Positions 1 through 8,760 of a stretch of 64,000 nucleotides of DNA are shown one piece after another. The notes beneath the pieces were generated by a model that was not told the DNA's origin, ran no database searches, and worked only from the letters and a program-made list of their open reading frames with translations. This DNA is from JANXQG01 sp963824275. GTDB lineage: Bacteria > Planctomycetota > Planctomycetia > Pirellulales > Thermoguttaceae. The position numbers were made by a program, and so were the translations under genes. Positions within the stretch are counted from its first letter, which is position 1; every line of letters begins with the position of its first letter. The stretch is taken from positions 434,001-498,000 of the forward strand of contig CAWGOT010000003.1 of assembly GCA_963824275.1 (NCBI GenBank), read 5' to 3'.

Positions 1-50
1 GATCTACTATTTGCGAACCTGGCCGCCCTGGAACCCGTGACCCTCTCGGT

Positions 51-485
51 TTAGTACATCTCGTACACATCCTCGCCGCCGTGGGCCGGGTTGCCGGTCA
101 GCGTATGGCTCCGCATGTCGATAACCAAGTCGAGATGCTCCAGCGGTATCTGGCCGATCAGGACAGGCACACTATCAGGCACTTCCAAGACATCGATCGT
201 GCAGGAGCGATCCAGGATCGTCAGCCGCACGGCATCGTACATGTACACCAATGTTGGCCCGGTACTGCTGGTAACATGTTTGCTCGTGGTCCTATTCAGC
301 CCCAATTGACGGATAACTCGCGTCGGCAACGATAGCAAAGTTGCTCCGGTATCCACGAGGGCCTCGGGAATCGTGATGCGGTGGACTTCTTCCGGTGGAA
401 GGCGACCGCGCTCGCAATCCCACACGTCTTTCAGGTTCTCGATTTTCGCCTCGGTGAGCACTCGGCCCATAACTTCCGTCTCCAT
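51..485 (-). CDS. Clan AA (retropepsin-like) aspartic protease
   Basis: A 144-residue single-domain protein with the aspartic protease signature V-D-T-G-A (Asp45-Thr46-Gly47), followed by a conserved hydrophobic stretch and V-L-I-G near residues 108-111, as in retropepsin-like clan AA proteases that act as homodimers. Such small proteases are common in planctomycetes; substrates are unknown. The start is fixed by AGGAG eight bases upstream of ATG at 485. The open frame runs much further upstream on this strand, but that part is antisense to a membrane protein gene and lacks any domain. It is divergent from the next gene, with about 95 bp between starts that must hold both promoters. Confidence 0.85.
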   Translation of the reverse strand: METEVMGRVLTEAKIENLKDVWDCERGRLPPEEVHRITIPEALVDTGATLLSLPTRVIRQLGLNRTTSKHVTSSTGPTLVYMYDAVRLTILDRSCTIDVLEVPDSVPVLIGQIPLEHLDLVIDMRSHTLTGNPAHGGEDVYEMY

Positions 486-578
486 GGCGGGTCTCCTGAA
501 AAGGGGGAAGGTCCAAAGGACTGTAGCATTATACGCGTCGGCCACGCGCACCGCCACCCTTGCCAGAAACCACCGAAT

Positions 579-2248
579 ATGCCACACTCGATATCCATGT
601 CCCGCCGTCAAGCCATCCTCGAAACGCTGCTCGTTTTCGCCGTCTTCTGCCTCGAAGGCGCCTGGCCCGTGCCGGAAGTGAACGAGCCGTATTACCTGGG
701 AAAGGCCATCCATTACCGGAATCCGCAGTGGGCCTCCAGCGATTGGTTTCTGCAGACGCCCGACACCCATAAGGTGTTCTATTTCAGCGTCGGCTGGCTG
801 GCCTTGATCCTGACGCCGACCGCCTTCGCCTGGACCCTCCGTCTGCTGACCTGGGCCCTGCTCGCCTGGTCGTGGCAACGGCTCAGCAGGGCGATCGTGC
901 CCCAGGCGTGGATCTCGGTCCTGACCGCCACGCTCTTCGTCTTCCTCCTCCAACACTACAACATGGCGGGCGAATGGGTCGTCGGCGGGGCGGAGGCCAA
1001 GGGACTTGCGTTCGCGCTGGTCTTTCTCGCTCTGGAGGCCCTGGTTGAGGGCTGTTGGAATCGGATGTGGATCCTGCTGGGCGTGGCGACGGCGTTTCAT
1101 GCGCTCGTCGGCGGTTGGGCGGCCATCGCGGCGGGGATCGTGTGGCTGCTGCGCGGCTGGGATTCGTCGGCGGCAGACGGCGCGGCCAAACGGCCGTCCA
1201 CCTTCCTCGGTCGTGCTTCCTGCTGGATCGCGCCGCTGCTTGCGCTGGTCATTGCCTTGCCCGGTCTTTTGCCGGCGATTTTGATGAATCGCGGTGCGGA
1301 CCCGGCGATTGTGAGAGAGGCCGCTGAAATCTATGTCTTCGAACGGTTTCCCTTTCACCTCAATCCGGCGAACTTCTGGGCCTCGGGTTTTGTGCCGCCG
1401 TTTCTCTTGCTCGTCGGCCTCTGGCTGCTGCTGTGGCCGACAGCATCCGATCGTCCCGGCGCGCGGCGGCTGCGGGGGTTCACGGCGGTGGCGGTGGTCA
1501 TCGCCCTGGTCGGAACGGCGATCAGCCTGTTGAGCCTTTATGACCAGGCGATGGCGGCCGAATGGATGCGTTTTTATTGGTATCGCCTGGCCGACGTGGC
1601 GGTGCCGCTGGGCCTCGCGCTGACAAGCGTGCGCTGGTTCGTCCAGCGGAAGATGCGCGTGGCGCTGGCGACCGCGATCGTCATGGCCGCCTTCCACGCG
1701 GTCGATTGCGTCGTGCTCAAGCTCTTTTCCGACTCGCCACTGGCCGATCGGCAGGTCGATGGCCAGGCCTGGCGGTCGGCCGGCCTGTGGGCGATCGGCC
1801 AACCCGAACAGCCCGAGCGGCCGCTTTTCCCCCGGCAGTCACGGGCAGATCGGATGCGGCACTGGCGCGACTGGATCGATGTCTGCGGCTGGGTTTCGGA
1901 TCCGCAACACACTCCGCCCGACGCGCGATTCCTCGTTCCCCGGACCGTCTCGACCTTCAAGTGGTATGCCGGCCGCGGCGAAGTGGTCGACTGGAAAGAG
2001 GCCCCGCAGGACGCCGCGAGCTTGAAAGCCTGGTGGGATCGGATCCAAGACGTTTACGCCACCGGCAACCAACCGCCGCTGGACAGATACTATGCGTCGC
2101 TGGCCGACGCCGGCGCCCGAAGCTGCAGGAATTGGCGAAGCGTTACGAGGCCGATTATCTCGTCACCCAAGTCAGCGTGCCGTTGTTGTCCCCGCCGTTC
2201 GAGATCAAGTATAAGAACGATTCGTTCGTCGTGTATAAGTTGAGGTAG
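579..2248 (+). CDS. Polytopic membrane protein (DUF6798-like), frameshifted near its 3' end
   Basis: About 555 residues with a series of hydrophobic segments alternating with short loops, an N-terminal motif N-E-P-Y-Y-L-G-K followed by H-Y and W, and no soluble catalytic domain. I think it belongs to the planctomycete membrane family DUF6798, but this is from memory. Start may be ATG 579 or ATG 597. A single-base deletion around 2107, in a GCCC run, moves the last 45 residues (PKLQELAKRYEADYLV region) into another frame ending at TAG 2246-2248; without repair the frame ends at 2243. The tail still reads as good protein, so the indel is recent or a sequencing error. Confidence 0.6.
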
Positions 2249-2292
2249 GATCTGTCGGTTGTCCGTGGTCGGTTGCGAAACCGAAAGCGGCT

Positions 2293-2369
2293 TCACATTT
2301 CAAATCCCAAATTTCAAATCTCAGATTGCAATCCTTCATCCTTCATCCCTCATCCCTCATCCCTCCCTC
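2293..2369. repeat. Low-complexity repeat (AAATTTCAAAT-type plus CATCCCT units)
   Basis: Two repeat types lie back to back: a tract of near repeats of TTTCAAATC, then several copies of CATCCYT ending exactly at the ATG of the HAD gene. The CATCCYT type recurs at 51.7 kb and inside two coding sequences (19.76 and 49.09 kb). Confidence 0.7.
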
Positions 2370-3023
2370 ATGCTCGCAGTCACTTTCGACATGGACGGCC
2401 TGATGTTCAACACCGAGGACGTCTACACCCTGGCGGGAACCGAGTTGCTGGCGCGGCGGGGATGCCGGTTCACGCCGGAGCTCAAAGACGCCATGATGGG
2501 CCTGCCGCCGCGGGCGGCCTTCGAGGTCGTGATCGACTGGCACAAATTGCAGGAAGCGTGGGACGTGCTGGCCGCGGAGAGCGACGAGATTTTCCTCGGC
2601 CTGCTCGGCGCACGCTTGGCGACCATGCCGGGCCTGCTGGAACTGCTGGCCGCCCTGGAGCAGGCGGGCATCCCCAAGGCGATCGCCACCAGCAGCGGCC
2701 GCCGCCTGACCGCGGCCTGTCTGGCCCCGTTCCGCCTGGCCCCCAGGTTCCGCTTCGTGCTCACCTCCGAAGACATCACGCGGGGAAAGCCGGACCCGGA
2801 GATTTACTTGCTGGCCGCTCGGCGGTTCGGCGTGCCGCCGGCGGAAATGCTCGTGCTGGAAGACAGTCAAAATGGCTGCCGGGCCGCGGCCGCCGCCGGG
2901 GTCTATACCGTTGCCGTGCCCGGCGAACATAGCCGCCGCCACGATTTCAGCGCGGCGAATCTGGTGGTCGAAAGCCTCGCCGATCGGCGGCTGTACGAAG
3001 TGCTGGAAATGGGACCAAGGTAG
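2370..3023 (+). CDS. HAD-superfamily hydrolase (beta-phosphoglucomutase/phosphatase-like)
   Basis: A complete 217-residue HAD protein. Motif I is FDMDGLMFNTE (Asp7 nucleophile, Asp9 acid/base), motif II is ATSSG, motif III is the Lys in RGKPDPEIYLLAA, and motif IV is VLEDSQNG. The alpha-helical C1 cap lies between motifs I and II, as in the PGMB-like subfamily that includes sugar phosphatases and beta-phosphoglucomutase. The substrate cannot be told from sequence. The ATG at 2370 directly follows a repeat tract and has no clear Shine-Dalgarno site; an upstream in-frame start would only add residues encoded by that repeat. Confidence 0.85.
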   Translation: MLAVTFDMDGLMFNTEDVYTLAGTELLARRGCRFTPELKDAMMGLPPRAAFEVVIDWHKLQEAWDVLAAESDEIFLGLLGARLATMPGLLELLAALEQAGIPKAIATSSGRRLTAACLAPFRLAPRFRFVLTSEDITRGKPDPEIYLLAARRFGVPPAEMLVLEDSQNGCRAAAAAGVYTVAVPGEHSRRHDFSAANLVVESLADRRLYEVLEMGPR

Positions 3024-3083
3024 CAGGCACACCACTCGCAAGCCTTCCCAGTACCTGGGAGCCCAGCCCGGTGCCTGCCACCT
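3019..3083. repeat. REP-like inverted repeat (GCAGGCAC family)
   Basis: Imperfect inverted repeat with outer arms GGTAGCAGGCACACC and GGTGCCTGCCACC and an inner CCCAG/CTGGG hairpin, overlapping the stop of the HAD gene. A better preserved copy of the same family lies at 9419-9491. Confidence 0.6.
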
Positions 3084-3203
3084 TGCCAGCATTGCTAGCA
3101 TCGCGCACGGCGCAAATTGCCCTTGACGGCCATTCCCACGGCGTGGTAAATTGATGCAGGTGAGGGAATTGTTTTTTGGCGGCTTCAGTGCAAGGAGGGC
3201 CTG

Positions 3204-3953
3204 ATGTTGAAGACCCTAGGGATTGTTCAGGCATCGTTCTCTTCGCCCCTCTTTCGGGCAAACGCCCTGCGGAAGCTGGGGGGCAAGTCGCTCTTGGAAT
3301 GGGTGATCCGCCGCGCGACCGACTCGATGCGCCTCGACGGCGTGATCGTGGTCGCCTGCGATACGTTGGATCGTGCCACGCTCAGCCGCCTGGTGCCGAT
3401 GGACGTGCCGGTCTTTCAGTGCCGCACGCCCGACATGCTGACCCGTTTCGCGCGGGCCTTGGAGCAGTACCAGGCCGAGGCGGTGGTGCGGATCCAGGGC
3501 GATAACCTGTTCATCGACCCGGCGCTGATTGATCGGCTGGTCGTTGCGGCCGAGGCCATCGACGGTTGCGACTATGCCGGCTACGGTTCGCGTAACGGCA
3601 GCCCTGCGGCACTCTCGCCGGTGAGCGTCTATGGCGAGTGGTTCCGCAGCAAAGCACTTTGCCGTGCCCATCGTTCGGCCAGCGATCCGGACGATCGGCA
3701 GCAGGTGACGCAGTATATTTACACGCGGCCGGAGAAGTTCCGCGTGCATTGGATTCCCGCTCCGCGGGAAATCGATCGGGACGACATGCGGCTGACGATT
3801 GCCAACGACGACGACTGGGACAACGCCCTGGATATCGTCGAGGCGTTGGGGCCGGATGCCTTGGAATGGCAAAGGATTGCCGGATTTTTGAGCCACCAGC
3901 CGGCCATGCGGAAGCGGATGGCCGCGCTGAATCGGGCGTATGCCGGGAATTAG
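3204..3953 (+). CDS. Cytidylyltransferase-family nucleotidyltransferase (SpsF/KdsB-like)
   Basis: A 249-residue Rossmann-like nucleotidyltransferase. The N-terminus (GIVQAS, then R-x-L-G-G-K-S-L-L-E-W) matches the nucleotide-binding start of CMP-sugar synthetases, and RIQGDNLFIDPALID matches the catalytic QGD..L-x-P region. Such enzymes activate sugars or acyl sugars for surface glycans. GGAGG lies about seven bases before the ATG. The following HAD-like gene starts 53 bp downstream on the same strand, so the two may form an operon for surface polysaccharide metabolism; this is inference. Confidence 0.75.
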   Translation: MLKTLGIVQASFSSPLFRANALRKLGGKSLLEWVIRRATDSMRLDGVIVVACDTLDRATLSRLVPMDVPVFQCRTPDMLTRFARALEQYQAEAVVRIQGDNLFIDPALIDRLVVAAEAIDGCDYAGYGSRNGSPAALSPVSVYGEWFRSKALCRAHRSASDPDDRQQVTQYIYTRPEKFRVHWIPAPREIDRDDMRLTIANDDDWDNALDIVEALGPDALEWQRIAGFLSHQPAMRKRMAALNRAYAGN

Positions 3954-4006
3954 CCGGCGCCGCGGCGTGGTGCTGGATGGCTCGCCTACGAAAGGATTCG
4001 TATCCG

Positions 4007-4816
4007 ATGGCCACAATCGAATTGGGGCTCGACGAGCCCTTGTGGGATGGCTCCCTGCTTCTTCTCCGCACGAAGGCCGACAGTTTCCAGCCGGCCAGTC
4101 AACGGCGCCAGCCGCCTTGTGCGCCGCGGCCTCTGCGAGGGCTGATCCTGGACGCCTGCAACGTTCTCTATGACGACACGGCCTGGCGGCGGTGGTTGCT
4201 GCGGCTGCTCTTGCGGCTCGGTTTGCGGACCGAGTATGGCCCTTTCTACCGCATCTTGGACCGCGACTATCTCGATGCCGTCTACCGTGGAGAGCGGCCT
4301 TTCAGCGATGCCCTGGACGCCTTTCTGATCTCAGCCGGTCTTTCGGCAGGCCAGGCCGAAGAGGTGCATCGCGCCCTGGATTCCCATCGACACCAGAGTG
4401 ATGGGAGTCATCGGCCGCTGATCGGCGTCCGGCAGACCCTTGCGCAACTCCGCGCGTCCGGGGTAAAGCTCGGCGTGCTTTGCAACTGCGAGCATTCGAG
4501 CGAGACGCTGCGGCAGCAATTGGCGGAACTCTTGGGCGAAACGCCCTGGCAAGCGGTGATATCGTCCCGCGACCTGAAGTGTACAATGCCCACGGCCGCT
4601 TGTTACCAGGCGGCAATCCAGGCCATGCAGTTGCCGGTGGCGGAGGTGGCCTTTGTCGGGCACGACGCGCGGGAACTCCGCGGGGCCACGGTCCAGGGGC
4701 TGGCCACGATCGCCTTCAACAGCGACCGCGACGCGAGGGCCGACGTCTATCTTCAGCGCTTCGAGGATTTGATCGAGCTGACTCGATTCTCGCCGGGCTG
4801 TTCGGCCGCGGCATGA
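4007..4816 (+). CDS. HAD-like hydrolase with altered motif I
   Basis: A 269-residue protein with HAD fold features: motif I region LILDACNVLYDD near residue 45, a helical cap, motif II LCNCEH, a Lys in SSRDLKCTMP, and motif IV FVGHDAREL. In classical HAD phosphatases motif I is DxDx(T/V); here the third position is Cys instead of Asp, so the usual acid/base residue is missing. AAAGGA lies about ten bases before ATG 4007. It follows the cytidylyltransferase gene in the same direction. It may be a phosphatase with unusual chemistry, or a non-catalytic relative. Confidence 0.65.
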   Translation: MATIELGLDEPLWDGSLLLLRTKADSFQPASQRRQPPCAPRPLRGLILDACNVLYDDTAWRRWLLRLLLRLGLRTEYGPFYRILDRDYLDAVYRGERPFSDALDAFLISAGLSAGQAEEVHRALDSHRHQSDGSHRPLIGVRQTLAQLRASGVKLGVLCNCEHSSETLRQQLAELLGETPWQAVISSRDLKCTMPTAACYQAAIQAMQLPVAEVAFVGHDARELRGATVQGLATIAFNSDRDARADVYLQRFEDLIELTRFSPGCSAAA

Positions 4817-4944
4817 GTCATAGGACCATAAGACCTATGGGACCCATGACGAGCCGTAGAACGGAATCTGCGGGGTCGTCTAGTAAATATAGCTAATCTA
4901 GGCAACCCAGAACCCTCGCCAGCACCTTATATCGCATTAACGCA

Positions 4945-4973
4945 TTGACACCCCCGGCTGGCATAGGCATAAT
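4945..4973 (+). promoter_or_regulatory. Sigma-70 type promoter for the beta-barrel gene
   Basis: A consensus -35 box TTGACA (4945-4950) is followed after exactly 17 bp by CATAAT (4968-4973). Transcription should start near 4980, just before the GGAG and TTG start at 4999. The TTG inside this -35 box is in frame with the gene but is not a credible start codon. Confidence 0.7.
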
Positions 4974-4998
4974 CCGCGCAGCTTTTCTCGGAGTTTTT

Positions 4999-5910
4999 TT
5001 GACCCACCCGTTGCACGTTAGGGGTTTGCCCTTGTCTGGCAGTTGCAAACTCGTGCTTGTCCTGGTTGTCGCGGCGCTCGTTTCGGCGCGCTTGTCGCTG
5101 GCTCAGACCGCGCCTCCGCGGGTCGAAATTGCCGACTCGCCTGCCGACACGATGGGACCGGCCGGCGTTTGCCCCCCGGCGACGTGTGATGACGAAACGC
5201 AGCCCGCGCAGCCCGATTGGACCTGCGTCCGCCCCTTCCGCTCGCTGCTGGCCCGGTTGAAAGCCGATTGCGGTCCGATCCCTTGGGCCAATTGGAACGC
5301 CTATCCCCTGAGCGTCGGCTGTTTCGGCGGCGTGGTCAACGGAGGGCCGTTGATCGAGGACTGGGTAGGGACGACGACGGGCTTCGACGGCGGTTGGCGG
5401 CTGGGCTGGGACGTCGATCCGAGTTGGGGCACGGAGATGCGGATGGCCTTCGGCTCGCCGAAGCTCTACGACAGCTATCGCGCCGACCAGGCCCTGACGG
5501 TGCTCGACAACAGCAACGGGCTGGCCCCCAACGATCCCCAGCGGGCCCGTTTCGATCATCGCTTTGCCAGTTTGTTCCAGTGGGACGTCGACATCCTCTA
5601 TTACCCCTGGGCCGAGACCCGCTTGCGGCCCTATCTTCTTGCCGGCATGGGCCTGACAAACATCGCCTTCACGGACCGCCTGGACGCCGGCTATCAAAAC
5701 ACCTGCCTCTCGCTGCCGTTGGGAGTGGGCGTGAAGTATCTTTGCACCGAGCGGCTGTGCGTGCGGTTGGACCTCCTTGACGACATCGCGCTCCGCACCG
5801 ACCAATTGCAAACGCAGCAGAACCTCTCGTTGACCGTGGGCGTGGAACTTCGCTTCGGCGGCAGCCGCAAGGTCTATTGGCCCTGGGACACGGGTAGAGA
5901 GTTCTGGTGA
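4999..5910 (+). CDS. Outer-membrane beta-barrel-like exported protein
   Basis: About 303 residues with a hydrophobic signal peptide (KLVLVLVVAALVS, cleavage likely near S-L-A-Q), a Cys-containing linker, then alternating strands rich in aromatic residues and Gly ending in a barrel-like C-terminus (LTVGVELRFGG). It resembles small outer-membrane beta-barrel proteins of planctomycetes; no specific ligand can be inferred. No ATG fits. TTG 4999 has GGAG seven bases upstream and sits after the 4945-4973 promoter, so I prefer it; TTG 5032 is the alternative. The gene ends before a strong hairpin at 5915-5970. Confidence 0.65.
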   Translation: MTHPLHVRGLPLSGSCKLVLVLVVAALVSARLSLAQTAPPRVEIADSPADTMGPAGVCPPATCDDETQPAQPDWTCVRPFRSLLARLKADCGPIPWANWNAYPLSVGCFGGVVNGGPLIEDWVGTTTGFDGGWRLGWDVDPSWGTEMRMAFGSPKLYDSYRADQALTVLDNSNGLAPNDPQRARFDHRFASLFQWDVDILYYPWAETRLRPYLLAGMGLTNIAFTDRLDAGYQNTCLSLPLGVGVKYLCTERLCVRLDLLDDIALRTDQLQTQQNLSLTVGVELRFGGSRKVYWPWDTGREFW

Positions 5911-5914
5911 GATC

Positions 5915-5970
5915 GTACTCATCACGCTCCGCCGTGATGTTCGTGCATCACGGCGGAGCGTGATGAGTAC
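5915..5970. repeat. Perfect 25-bp-arm palindrome (hairpin)
   Basis: Arms beginning GTACTCATCACGCTCCGCCG pair perfectly over 25 bp around a six-base loop. It lies between two convergent genes and may act as a bidirectional terminator or a REP-like element; no T-tract is adjacent. Confidence 0.75.
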
Positions 5971-6018
5971 GCAGTCGAACGTCCAGCCGCACCGAAAGAC
6001 AGACCCTGGCGGCCAAAT

Positions 6019-6945
6019 TCAATCCACCTTCTCAAACAGCAACGCTTGTCCGTTGGCCTTGCCGTTTCCCTCGGAAACCTTGAAACGAAGTTCCGAATCC
6101 TTGGCGTAGGTCTCATCCTTTTCGATGGCCAGCCAGCGCCGCCCCAGTTGTTCCGCAACGGACCCGGTGGTGTTGGATCCAGCGAAGGGGTCGAGCACAA
6201 CGTCACCCGGCTCGGTCAAAAACTCGATGAAGAACCGTGGCAACTCGGCCGGGAACCGGGCGGGATGAACCTTCTGTCCCAGTTCCTTTGATTGCCGGAT
6301 GTAGTTGCTGTTGCTCTCGTTGTTCCCGCACGTGATGATGTTCGCCGGAATCGAGCCGCCTCGGTCTTGCGAAAACGTCGGCTTGATGTTGTGGCCGGAG
6401 GGCCGCTTGGTTTGCTTCACGCCGCGTTTGATGAGCCGTTCCATGTCCCTGCTATAGGCTTGCAGGACCTTCGAGTTATCGGCCTTGGGAAACGCCGATG
6501 CCGACAACCAGAAGATATACTCGACCGAATCCTTGACCCGTATGCGGCGCACGTTCACCCATTCGGCTGGGGCAGGCATCTTGGCGGGATTGTGCCAGAA
6601 GAACTCTTGGCAGAGGTTGAAGCCCACGTCGTCGCACAGTGCAAGCAACAGCCGGTAATGATAAAGGGAGCGGAGGGGCGCTCCGGGTGTCCACGCCCCG
6701 CCGACGTTCAGGACGAAGCTGCCCTCCGGCTTCAGGATTCGTCGTATCTCGCGTGCGAAGGGGAGGAACCAGGCAACGTACTGCTTCTGGTCAGCGTTGC
6801 CGTATTCCTTCTTGAAGTGCAGCGCGTAGGGCGGGGACGTAACCACCAGGTCAATTTCCCCGTCTGGAAATCCCCGCATGAAGTCCAGGCTATCGCCGCA
6901 GAAGGCTTTTCCTAGTTTCGTCTTGTAGACCGGTTTTGGCTGCAT
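6019..6945 (-). CDS. DNA methyltransferase, beta class (likely N4-cytosine), of a type II R-M system
   Basis: A 308-residue methyltransferase with permuted motif order: catalytic motif IV TSPPY at residues 36-40, and the AdoMet-binding motif FAGSNTTG at 254-261 near the C-terminus. This IV-then-I order marks the beta class, and S-P-P-Y rather than D-P-P-Y favours N4-methylcytosine. No separate target-recognition domain is visible; recognition probably lies in residues 100-230. Its ATG at 6945 lies inside the end of the upstream gene (34-bp overlap), which encodes a probable PD-(D/E)xK endonuclease, so the two form a translationally coupled unit. Confidence 0.85.
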   Translation of the reverse strand: MQPKPVYKTKLGKAFCGDSLDFMRGFPDGEIDLVVTSPPYALHFKKEYGNADQKQYVAWFLPFAREIRRILKPEGSFVLNVGGAWTPGAPLRSLYHYRLLLALCDDVGFNLCQEFFWHNPAKMPAPAEWVNVRRIRVKDSVEYIFWLSASAFPKADNSKVLQAYSRDMERLIKRGVKQTKRPSGHNIKPTFSQDRGGSIPANIITCGNNESNSNYIRQSKELGQKVHPARFPAELPRFFIEFLTEPGDVVLDPFAGSNTTGSVAEQLGRRWLAIEKDETYAKDSELRFKVSEGNGKANGQALLFEKVD

Positions 6946-7513
6946 GGCGCGGCGTCGATGTTCCTCAGTAGCTCACCCAGATCATTGTACCAAGGCGCGA
7001 GGTTCTCTGCATCGGGTAAGGGCACTCGCTGCATGACGGCCAATTTGCCCTTGTGCTTTGCGTGCTGTAAAAGGTCCACAACTCGAGCGAACAGAAAGTC
7101 TGACCAATTACCGGTTTTCTTGCCGAGGCAGACGCCAAGTATGTCAAATTGGTCTACGCCGTAGTAGCGACTGGTCGGGTCGCCCTTTGACGCCCGAGTC
7201 TTCTGCGTCTCCACCATGTAGGCGACAATCTGCCCCTGGTCGCGGTACGCTTGGTCGCGGTCGCGAACATTCTTGCACTCTGCGCCAGGGGCTTTTTCCG
7301 CCCCGGAATCCAAAGGCTGAAGTCGGGGTGTCCGTCCAGGTCGTGGGCTTCGTACCGCTCGATGGCGCTGCCAACGAGCGGGTGGATTCTCTTCTCCATC
7401 TGAACTTCGGCTACGGCCCCTTCCAGGGCGACTTTCAGCCGAAAACGCTTGTTCACGGCGTCGAGCAACTCGTGTGCCGTCAGCCCGTATTGTGTTTCTA
7501 GTGGATGATCCAT
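6912..7513 (-). CDS. Probable type II restriction endonuclease (PD-(D/E)xK), frameshifted in the active site
   Basis: About 200 residues once repaired. The first frame (start ATG 7513, AGGAG upstream) carries HPDFSLWIPG with Pro63-Asp64; the second frame carries A-E-C-K-N, then GQIVAYMVETQKT and YYGVDQFDILGVCLGKKTGNW. Adding one base in the A5 run near 7297 joins them into P-D-x14-E-x-K (Glu79, Lys81), the catalytic signature of this nuclease fold. The gene overlaps the methyltransferase start, as expected for a restriction partner. I do not recognise a specific enzyme family. As sequenced, the nuclease would be inactive. Confidence 0.6.
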
Positions 7514-7680
7514 TCCTTTTTCTCCTGGTGATCCTTCACCGGGCGCAGTCTACTGAAGTGGGGCAAACGGGGCAAGACGAGAAGGGGCTGCCAGACTCGT
7601 CGTATCAATGCTCCGGTCCAACCTGCTACATTCCAGCTTCAACAGGCACCACCGGCACTGGCTGCCGCTGAAACCAGAAC

Positions 7681-8532
7681 CTACTTCTTCGCCGCGATCG
7701 TGCCCTCCGTAGGGCTGCTGGCCGTGGCATAGAGCTTCTTGGGAATTCGGCCGGAAAGCCATGCCAGCCGGCCGGCCTCGACGCCCAACCGCATGGCCCG
7801 GGCCATCCGGCAGGGGTCCTTGGCATGGGCAATGCCCGTGTTCAACAACACGCCGTCCACACCCAACTCCATGGCCACGGTCACGTCGCTGGCCGTGCCC
7901 ACGCCGGCATCGATGATCACGGGATAATCCGCATCGCCGTCCTTGAGATACTCCAGGCAGATGCGGATGGCGTTGGGATTGAGCACGCCCTGCCCTGAAC
8001 CGATAGGGCTGCCAGCCGGCATCACGCTCGCTGCTCCGACCGCCTTGAGCCGTCGCGCAACCACCGCGTCGTCGCTGGTATAGACCAGCACCTGGAATCC
8101 GTCGGCCACAAGCTTCTCGGTGGCCGCAAGCGTGGCCACGGGGTCGGGCAGCAAGGTCTTGGTGTCGCCCAAGACCTCGAGCTTCACCCAGTTGGCCCCC
8201 GGATTGTTCATCTGCGTGAGGATTTCGCGCCCCAGCCGGGCCACCCGAATGGCGTCCTCGGCCGTGAAGCAGCCGGCCGTGTTGGGCAGGATCGTGTAGC
8301 GAGCCGTATCGATAAAGTCCAACAGGTTCTTGCCCGCCGAGTCGATCAGCCGCTCCCGCCGCACGGCCACGGTGATGCACTCCGTGCCCGAGATGTCGAG
8401 CGCTTGGCCCATCAACTCGTAGCTCGAGTACTTGCCCGTGCCGACGATCAAGCGGTTTTGGAACGTATGGGAGCCGATCCGAAGCGGATCGGCGGAAGTC
8501 GAAGATGGTGTTGTCATGGAATTTTCTTTCAC
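7681..8532 (-). CDS. thiG: Thiazole synthase ThiG
   Basis: A complete TIM-barrel thiazole synthase, which builds the thiazole phosphate of thiamine from deoxyxylulose phosphate, dehydroglycine and ThiS-thiocarboxylate. Family landmarks are present: GTGKY near the N-terminus, WVKLEVLGD with the Schiff-base Lys, PAGSPIGSGQG, and the phosphate loop DAGVGTASDV. Start may be GTG 8532, which overlaps the thiS stop as GTGA, or ATG 8517. The coupling with thiS supports the operon. The C-terminus (ASSPTEGTIAAKK) is a normal length for the family. Confidence 0.93.
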   Translation of the reverse strand: MKENSMTTPSSTSADPLRIGSHTFQNRLIVGTGKYSSYELMGQALDISGTECITVAVRRERLIDSAGKNLLDFIDTARYTILPNTAGCFTAEDAIRVARLGREILTQMNNPGANWVKLEVLGDTKTLLPDPVATLAATEKLVADGFQVLVYTSDDAVVARRLKAVGAASVMPAGSPIGSGQGVLNPNAIRICLEYLKDGDADYPVIIDAGVGTASDVTVAMELGVDGVLLNTGIAHAKDPCRMARAMRLGVEAGRLAWLSGRIPKKLYATASSPTEGTIAAKK

Positions 8533-8729
8533 CCGCCGCCGACGAGGGTCACGATTTCTAACCGATCATTGGCGGCAAGGACGTGTTCCTTGTGCTGCTG
8601 GCGAGGCACGAGCTGGAGATTCACCTCGACCGCGACGGGCTTGCCGGCCAGGCCCAATTGCTCTAGCAGCGCGGCGACCGTGCAGGCTTCGGCCGTCTCA
8701 TAGGGTTCGTCGTTAACCAGGATCCGCAT
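8529..8729 (-). CDS. thiS: Sulfur carrier protein ThiS
   Basis: A 66-residue beta-grasp protein ending in V-G-G-G; its C-terminal Gly is adenylated and thiocarboxylated to donate sulfur to ThiG. N-terminal M-R-I-L-V-N-D-E and the LLEQLGLAGKPVAVEVN segment fit the family. AAAGGTGG lies about ten bases before the ATG. Its TGA overlaps the thiG start by four bases, so the two are translated together. Confidence 0.9.
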   Translation of the reverse strand: MRILVNDEPYETAEACTVAALLEQLGLAGKPVAVEVNLQLVPRQQHKEHVLAANDRLEIVTLVGGG

Positions 8730-8760
8730 ATCGAAACGCCACCTTTGCGGGGTGGTTCCT

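Noticed and set aside
486..1802. Long open frame on the minus strand continuing upstream of the aspartic protease
   Set aside because: It is the complement of the membrane protein gene, rich in Arg, Gly, Gln and Pro, has no domain, and the AGGAG-ATG at 485 marks the real start.
4945..4998. TTG at 4945 as the start of the beta-barrel gene
   Set aside because: This TTG is part of a TTGACA -35 box with a CATAAT 17 bp later, so it lies upstream of the transcription start.
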